A stretch of 64,000 bases of DNA, taken from Clostridium_X cadaveris. Lineage in GTDB: Bacteria; Bacillota; Clostridia; Clostridiales; Clostridiaceae. Each line of letters begins with the position of its first letter. Position 1 is the first letter of the stretch. Made by a program: the position numbers and the translations under genes. The notes beneath the pieces are model-generated. The model was not told where the DNA came from. It saw nothing but the letters and a program-made list of their open reading frames with translations, and ran no database searches. The stretch lies in assembly GCF_039521325.1 (NCBI RefSeq), contig NZ_BAAACD010000024.1. One strand, given 5' to 3'. Positions 60,452 through 64,000 of the stretch are shown here, one piece after another.

Positions 60452-60496
60452 AAGCTAAGGGAGAATTTAACACTTTTAAATTCTCCCTTAGCTTAT
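60452..60496 (+). terminator. Terminator between the MBL lipoprotein gene and the exonuclease gene
   Basis: Twenty-base stem beginning TTAAGCTAAGGGAGAA, with a short loop, and T-rich sequence on both sides. Bidirectional between convergent genes; it overlaps the stop of the exonuclease gene. Confidence 0.9.
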
Positions 60497-61170
60497 GATT
60501 TTTCATCTTCTTTTTCTTCATGATCCATTGTATTCCACTTTGTAAGTATATGGAATAAATTAACTACATCCTGTTCATTATATAGAAGTATCTTTTCTAT
60601 TTTTTCTTCTGGCATTCTATTTATGTAGTCTTTATCTTTAACAACTTTTGCAAAAGTTTTAGCCAAAGTAGATCCGCTTATCAGCTCACCTTCGCGCTCT
60701 ATTCCAATTTTCTTTTCAAGAGCCTTAAGACCTATGTTTTCCTTTGTCTTTTTTTCAAATGCCTTCTGAAGATCCAGATCTTTAAAAGAACTTTTAAAAT
60801 CAAATTTTAAATGATACTTTTCTAGCAAATAATTGATAACAAAAAAATCATTATTCCCAGAAAATGTAACGATATATTCTTTATTTAATACCTCTTTTGC
60901 ATAAGTAAAATACTTAACTGCCATTATCAAAATATCCTTTATTTCCCTTTTACTTTCAAGCATATATTGAATAACCTTTAAAGAATTTTCCTCTTCATCA
61001 TAATATGCACATCCAAAAACTCCTATGCATATAGGATGCTTATATACATAATGTTCTAAATCAAAATATAGCGCTTTCTTATATACATATATATCATCTT
61101 CTACTGACAGTATATCTTCTTCGCTAAACTCTCCTACTTCAATAGTGTTATCTCTAATTATCACTGTCAT
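60493..61170 (-). CDS. RNase H-like (YprB-type) predicted exonuclease
   Basis: DEDD-type nuclease domain of the YprB family. The 225 residues show FDLEH (first acidic motif), VTFSGNNDFFVINYLLEKY (second) and LLYNEQDVVNLFHIL (third), plus FKDLDLQ between them. Substrate not known. The start is uncertain: ATG 61170 and GTG 61173 are both open, without a strong ribosome site. It lies divergent from feoA. A second, partial member of the family is at 63644-64000. Confidence 0.85.
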   Translation of the reverse strand: MTVIIRDNTIEVGEFSEEDILSVEDDIYVYKKALYFDLEHYVYKHPICIGVFGCAYYDEEENSLKVIQYMLESKREIKDILIMAVKYFTYAKEVLNKEYIVTFSGNNDFFVINYLLEKYHLKFDFKSSFKDLDLQKAFEKKTKENIGLKALEKKIGIEREGELISGSTLAKTFAKVVKDKDYINRMPEEKIEKILLYNEQDVVNLFHILTKWNTMDHEEKEDEKS

Positions 61171-61343
61171 CACTCTTTCTCACAAAATCAATTCCGCTAT
61201 ATTTCAACTACAATATAACTCATTATTTACGACACAATTATAGCATAATGTGGTGTTGTTTTCCATAACAAAATTGTGAATTGTCTTTATCTATGACACA
61301 CTCATCCTATACAAAAATTTTATTGTCATTATATTTCACATTA

Positions 61344-61372
61344 TTGACAAATAACTATACAAGTGATATTAT
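61344..61372 (+). promoter_or_regulatory. Promoter of the feo operon
   Basis: TTGACA (61344-61349), 17-base spacer, TATTAT (61367-61372). Just upstream of the Fur box, so bound Fur would block RNA polymerase. Confidence 0.8.
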
Positions 61373-61383
61373 AATATTATAAA

Positions 61384-61398
61384 TGATAATGATTTTCA
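61384..61398 (+). promoter_or_regulatory. Fur box
   Basis: TGATAATGATTTTCA matches the 7-1-7 Fur consensus TGATAATnATTATCA at all but one position. It lies just after the -10 box of the feo promoter, so iron-loaded Fur should repress feoA-feoB. Confidence 0.85.
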
Positions 61399-61414
61399 GT
61401 ACGAGGTGGTAATG

Positions 61415-61675
61415 ATGTGCATTAATGATTTAAAATATGGAGATAAAGTTTTTGTAGAAGATATAGTTGGATCCTCAAAGCTAAACAAGAGATTATTAGC
61501 TTTAGGTTGTATAAAAGGAACAGAAATTACGTTTAAGGGAAAAGCCCCTTTAGGAGACCCCATACTGATTTCTATAAGAGGTTTTGATATAGCACTTAGA
61601 AAGAAGGATGCAAAAAACATCTTGGTATCTAATGTTAAGGAGGATATATATGCTTACAATTGCTTTGCTAGGTAA
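61415..61675 (+). CDS. feoA: Ferrous iron transport protein A
   Basis: Small cytoplasmic SH3-like partner of FeoB. About 86 residues, with the FeoA pattern LNKRLLALGCIKGTEITFKGKAPLGDPILISIRGFDIALRKKDA in parts. I chose ATG 61415; the preceding ATG 61412 is equally in frame, and GAGGTG lies before both. Its 3' end overlaps the feoB start by 26 bases. Confidence 0.93.
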   Translation: MCINDLKYGDKVFVEDIVGSSKLNKRLLALGCIKGTEITFKGKAPLGDPILISIRGFDIALRKKDAKNILVSNVKEDIYAYNCFAR

Positions 61676-63425
61676 TCCTAACGTTGGAAAAACTACTTTA
61701 TTCAATGCACTTACAGGTTCTAAGCAGTATGTTGGAAACTGGGCAGGTGTAACTGTTGAAAAAAAAGAAGGTTATTTAAATGATGAAATAAAAATAGTAG
61801 ACCTTCCTGGTATATATGCTATGGATACTTTCTCTAATGAGGAAAAAGTATCTAAAGAATTTTTGGAATCTGGACAAGTTGATTTGATAGTTAATATAGT
61901 AGATGCTTCCAATTTGAGCAGAAATTTATATTTAACTACTCAGCTAAAACAATTTAATGTTCCTATGGTATTAGTGCTTAATATGATGGATGTGGCAGAA
62001 AAGAAAGGTTTGAAAATAGATGCAAACTCTTTAGGTAAAAATCTTAATGTAGATGTAATATCTATTGTTGCAAGCAAAAAATCAGGTATTGATGAAGTTA
62101 AGGGTTTTTTAGAAAAAAAGAACTTCCTATCCCCTTCAATTGATAATGACTATAATTTCCAAGACGAGGAAACGGCTTATAGATTTATAGACAATATAAT
62201 TCTTAATAGCACATTAAAAGACAATAAAAAAATAAGTAAATCTTCATCAGATAAGATTGATAAATATTTTTTAAATAAGTGGTTAGCTTATCCTATATTT
62301 CTAGGACTTATGTTTTTAATGTTTAAACTTACTTTTTCATGGATTGGCCAACCACTTTCTGATGCTTTAGATGGATTCGTAGGAGAGACTCTTTCCCCAT
62401 TTGTAGAAGGTCTTTTATCTAATTCAAGCCCTTGGTTTTCATCCTTGGTCGTAGATGGAATAATTGGAGGAGTTGGTGGAGTTATAGTGTTCGTTCCTAT
62501 AATCTTTACTCTTTTCTTCTGTATTTCTTTCTTAGAAGATAGTGGATACATGGCGAGAATAGCTTTTCTTATGGATAAAATAATGAGGAAAATAGGTCTC
62601 TCTGGAAAAGCCTTTATCCCTTTTATAGTTGGATTCGGATGTTCCGTTCCTGCTATAATGTCAGCTAGAACTTTGGAAAGTGAAAAAGATAGAAAGATGG
62701 CAGCTCTTTTAGCTCCTCTTATGTCATGTAACGCAAGACTTCCTGTATATATATTGTTTGCAACTGCTTTCTTTCCAAATAAAAGTGACTTAGTTGTAAT
62801 ATCCCTATATCTTTTAGGTGTATTACTAGCAATAGGAATAGGACTTTTATTTAGAAATACAATATTTAAAAAAGATGAGGAACCATTCATAGTTGAACTT
62901 CCTGAGTACAAGCTTCCTGATATTAAAAGCATAACAACATTAACATGGGACAAAGGAAAAGGATTCTTAAAGAAAGCTGGAACTATAATTTTTGCTATGT
63001 CCATAATCATATGGGTATTGTCACACATGAGTTTTAATGGTTATGTAGAAGATGTATCTAGTGGATTTTTAGCTTCTCTTGGAGGAATTATAGCACCGAT
63101 ATTTAAACCATTAGGTTTCGGCAACTGGCAATCATCTGTGGCTATCCTTACTGGTTTAGTAGCAAAAGAATCTGTAGTTTCAACTATGGAAGTTGTTTTT
63201 GTTGGAAGTCATGAAGTTCTTCCTTTATTCTTTAATCAGTTGTCAGCTTATGCTTTTATGGTATTTGTATTAATTTATACTCCTTGTATAGCAGTAATCG
63301 CTACAATGAAAAAAGAATTTGGGAAAAAAATGATGTATTTTTCAATATTTTATCAACTTGTATTAGCATGGATTGTATCATTCTTAGTATATAACGTAGG
63401 TGGATTTTTAATAAACATATTATAG
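61650..63425 (+). CDS. feoB: Ferrous iron transporter FeoB
   Basis: GTPase-linked Fe2+ uptake permease of the plasma membrane. The 591 residues have a G domain (P-loop GNPNVGKTTLFNALTG, DLPGIYAM, NMMD), a linker helical domain, and two Gate-type membrane domains (with GFGCSVPAIMSARTLES and VAILTGLVAKESVVSTMEV). Shorter than E. coli FeoB (773) but within the range of clostridial forms. ATG 61650 has AAGGAGG six bases upstream; the open frame reaches to 61608 inside feoA. Confidence 0.97.
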   Translation: MLTIALLGNPNVGKTTLFNALTGSKQYVGNWAGVTVEKKEGYLNDEIKIVDLPGIYAMDTFSNEEKVSKEFLESGQVDLIVNIVDASNLSRNLYLTTQLKQFNVPMVLVLNMMDVAEKKGLKIDANSLGKNLNVDVISIVASKKSGIDEVKGFLEKKNFLSPSIDNDYNFQDEETAYRFIDNIILNSTLKDNKKISKSSSDKIDKYFLNKWLAYPIFLGLMFLMFKLTFSWIGQPLSDALDGFVGETLSPFVEGLLSNSSPWFSSLVVDGIIGGVGGVIVFVPIIFTLFFCISFLEDSGYMARIAFLMDKIMRKIGLSGKAFIPFIVGFGCSVPAIMSARTLESEKDRKMAALLAPLMSCNARLPVYILFATAFFPNKSDLVVISLYLLGVLLAIGIGLLFRNTIFKKDEEPFIVELPEYKLPDIKSITTLTWDKGKGFLKKAGTIIFAMSIIIWVLSHMSFNGYVEDVSSGFLASLGGIIAPIFKPLGFGNWQSSVAILTGLVAKESVVSTMEVVFVGSHEVLPLFFNQLSAYAFMVFVLIYTPCIAVIATMKKEFGKKMMYFSIFYQLVLAWIVSFLVYNVGGFLINIL

Positions 63426-63445
63426 GTGCAGGAGGTGTTGATATA

Positions 63446-63601
63446 ATGGAATTTATTATAGCTGGTTTACTGCTACTATTATCTATATTCATATTATATA
63501 AGAACTTAAAGTCTAAAAAAAATGGCAGTTGTAACTGCTGTTCATCCAAAGATTGTGCTAACTGTCATAAGGCTGTTTTAAATACAATAGAGAAAAAATA
63601 A
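63446..63601 (+). CDS. FeoB-associated Cys-rich membrane protein
   Basis: A 51-residue protein that follows feoB by 20 bases: one membrane helix (about 4-20) then a short Cys-rich tail with SCNCC, DCANC. Such proteins are often found behind feoB and may help iron handling, in the manner of FeoC; this is inferred from position and type. ATG 63446 follows GGAGGTG. Confidence 0.88.
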   Translation: MEFIIAGLLLLLSIFILYKNLKSKKNGSCNCCSSKDCANCHKAVLNTIEKK

Positions 63602-63602
63602 A

Positions 63603-63645
63603 AAAAACATGTGCAAAGCAAATTTTGTTTTGCACATGTTTTTTT
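63603..63645 (+). terminator. feo operon terminator
   Basis: Stem AAAAACATGTGCAAA / TTTGCACATGTTTTT with a ten-base loop, then a T-run. Bidirectional with the gene ending at 63644. Confidence 0.93.
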
Positions 63646-64000
63646 AATAGCTTTCTTTTATTATTGTTGTTATTTCTTCTTTACTTAAATTATTTTTATT
63701 TAAAGAATATATTATTCGTTTTGCGCATCTTTTTGATATATTAGAATAATCCAGTTTAAAATTCAATCCATTCTTTTTCATTAAGTTAGTAATTTTAAAT
63801 TTTTGACCTTGGCTTAAAAGGTCACTCCTAGATATATGATTTTTTTCTATATGGTCTTTTATTTTAAAAAGATATGGCAAACTTAAAACATCTTCGCAAT
63901 TATGAAGCAATATACTTTCTAAAATATTCTCATCTTTATTTTTTAAATAAATATTGTACTGATCTTTACTTGCCTCTCCATTTATATGATCTTTTCTTTC
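63644..64000 (-). CDS. C-terminal end of a second RNase H-like (YprB-type) exonuclease
   Basis: Open reading without stop from the right edge of the window; 118 residues are visible. ERKDHINGEASKDQYNIYL then LLHNCEDVLSLPYLFKI, the latter corresponding to the last acidic motif (YNxxD) of DEDD/RNase H-like nucleases, here with HN in place of YN. A tail of about 65 residues follows. The start lies beyond the window, and internal TTG codons (for example 63910) are unlikely to be true starts. Confidence 0.7.
   Translation of the reverse strand, partial: ERKDHINGEASKDQYNIYLKNKDENILESILLHNCEDVLSLPYLFKIKDHIEKNHISRSDLLSQGQKFKITNLMKKNGLNFKLDYSNISKRCAKRIIYSLNKNNLSKEEITTIIKESY

Noticed and set aside
62288..63028. 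A 246-codon open frame on the minus strand inside feoB
   Set aside because: It lies wholly opposite the clearly coding feoB frame, has no ribosome site and its translation resembles no protein; a shadow of feoB.
1..64000. Mobile elements, prophage, CRISPR arrays, tRNA or rRNA genes
   Set aside because: I looked for transposase and integrase motifs, direct-repeat arrays and cloverleaf-like or rRNA sequence and saw none; a tRNAscan-SE and CRISPR finder run would settle this.

Overview
The window is 64 kb of a low-GC, AT-rich chromosome from an anaerobic, endospore-forming Firmicute, most likely Clostridium sensu stricto. The basis is the codon and base composition, the sporulation genes (spoIIAA-spoIIAB-sigF, spoVAC-D-E, spoIIP, gpr), pyruvate:ferredoxin oxidoreductase, class I heat-shock control by HrcA/CIRCE, strong AGGAGG ribosome sites and U-rich intrinsic terminators. 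Nearly all long genes lie on the minus strand. I see no tRNA or rRNA gene, insertion sequence, prophage or CRISPR array, so this looks like core chromosome with a few lineage-specific genes.

Layout. 1-2.7 kb: hrcA-grpE-dnaK heat-shock operon (dnaK cut by the window edge) behind a sigma-A promoter and a perfect CIRCE operator. 2.8-8.5 kb: gpr, spoIIP, a small membrane-anchored protein, lepA and hemW. 8.7 kb: rpsT on plus, with a structured leader. 9-11.7 kb: holA and a ComEC channel protein that lacks the metallo-beta-lactamase domain. 11.8-15.4 kb: spoVAC-D-E and the spoIIA operon, with a sigma-H-type promoter before spoIIAA and a terminator plus sigma-G-type promoter between sigF and spoVAC. 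15.4-17.7 kb: a Lon-family protease whose P-loop has been lost. 18-23.6 kb: a small basic protein, a Ca2+ P-type ATPase, a CBS-type pyrophosphatase and an unknown membrane protein. 23.7-26.7 kb: a compact cheA-cheC-cheY-cheW operon with no receptor or adaptation enzymes. 26.8-33.3 kb: a HAD phosphatase with no usual start codon, a DUF1292-type protein, nifJ, and a beta-CASP RNase. 33.4-40.8 kb: murG, an orphan PAS kinase, recJ, an M16 peptidase, a GtrA protein and a DJ-1/PfpI protein. 40.8-46.7 kb: topoisomerase IV (parE-parC) behind mnmH. 46.9-55.5 kb: a family 2 glycosyltransferase, an 840-residue protein joining a sigma region 4-like helix-turn-helix to tandem repeats, a MATE transporter, and an AraC regulator with a glycosidase-like C-terminus. 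55.6-64 kb: a PHP phosphoesterase, small membrane proteins, an Lrp regulator, a PrcB-domain lipoprotein, an acyltransferase, a ComEC-type metallo-beta-lactamase lipoprotein, and a Fur-box-preceded feoA-feoB-small Cys-rich protein operon flanked by two RNase H-like exonuclease genes.

The most unusual items are the 840-aa sigma4/tandem-repeat protein (48.6-51.1 kb), the ATPase-dead Lon-like protease next to spoIIA, the separation of the ComEC channel from a ComEC-type nuclease-like domain, the four-gene chemosensory operon whose CheA lacks P2, and several translation-start features (ATA-type start of the HAD gene, structured rpsT, spoIIP and DUF1292 leaders). All functional calls rest on reading motifs by eye; no database search was run.
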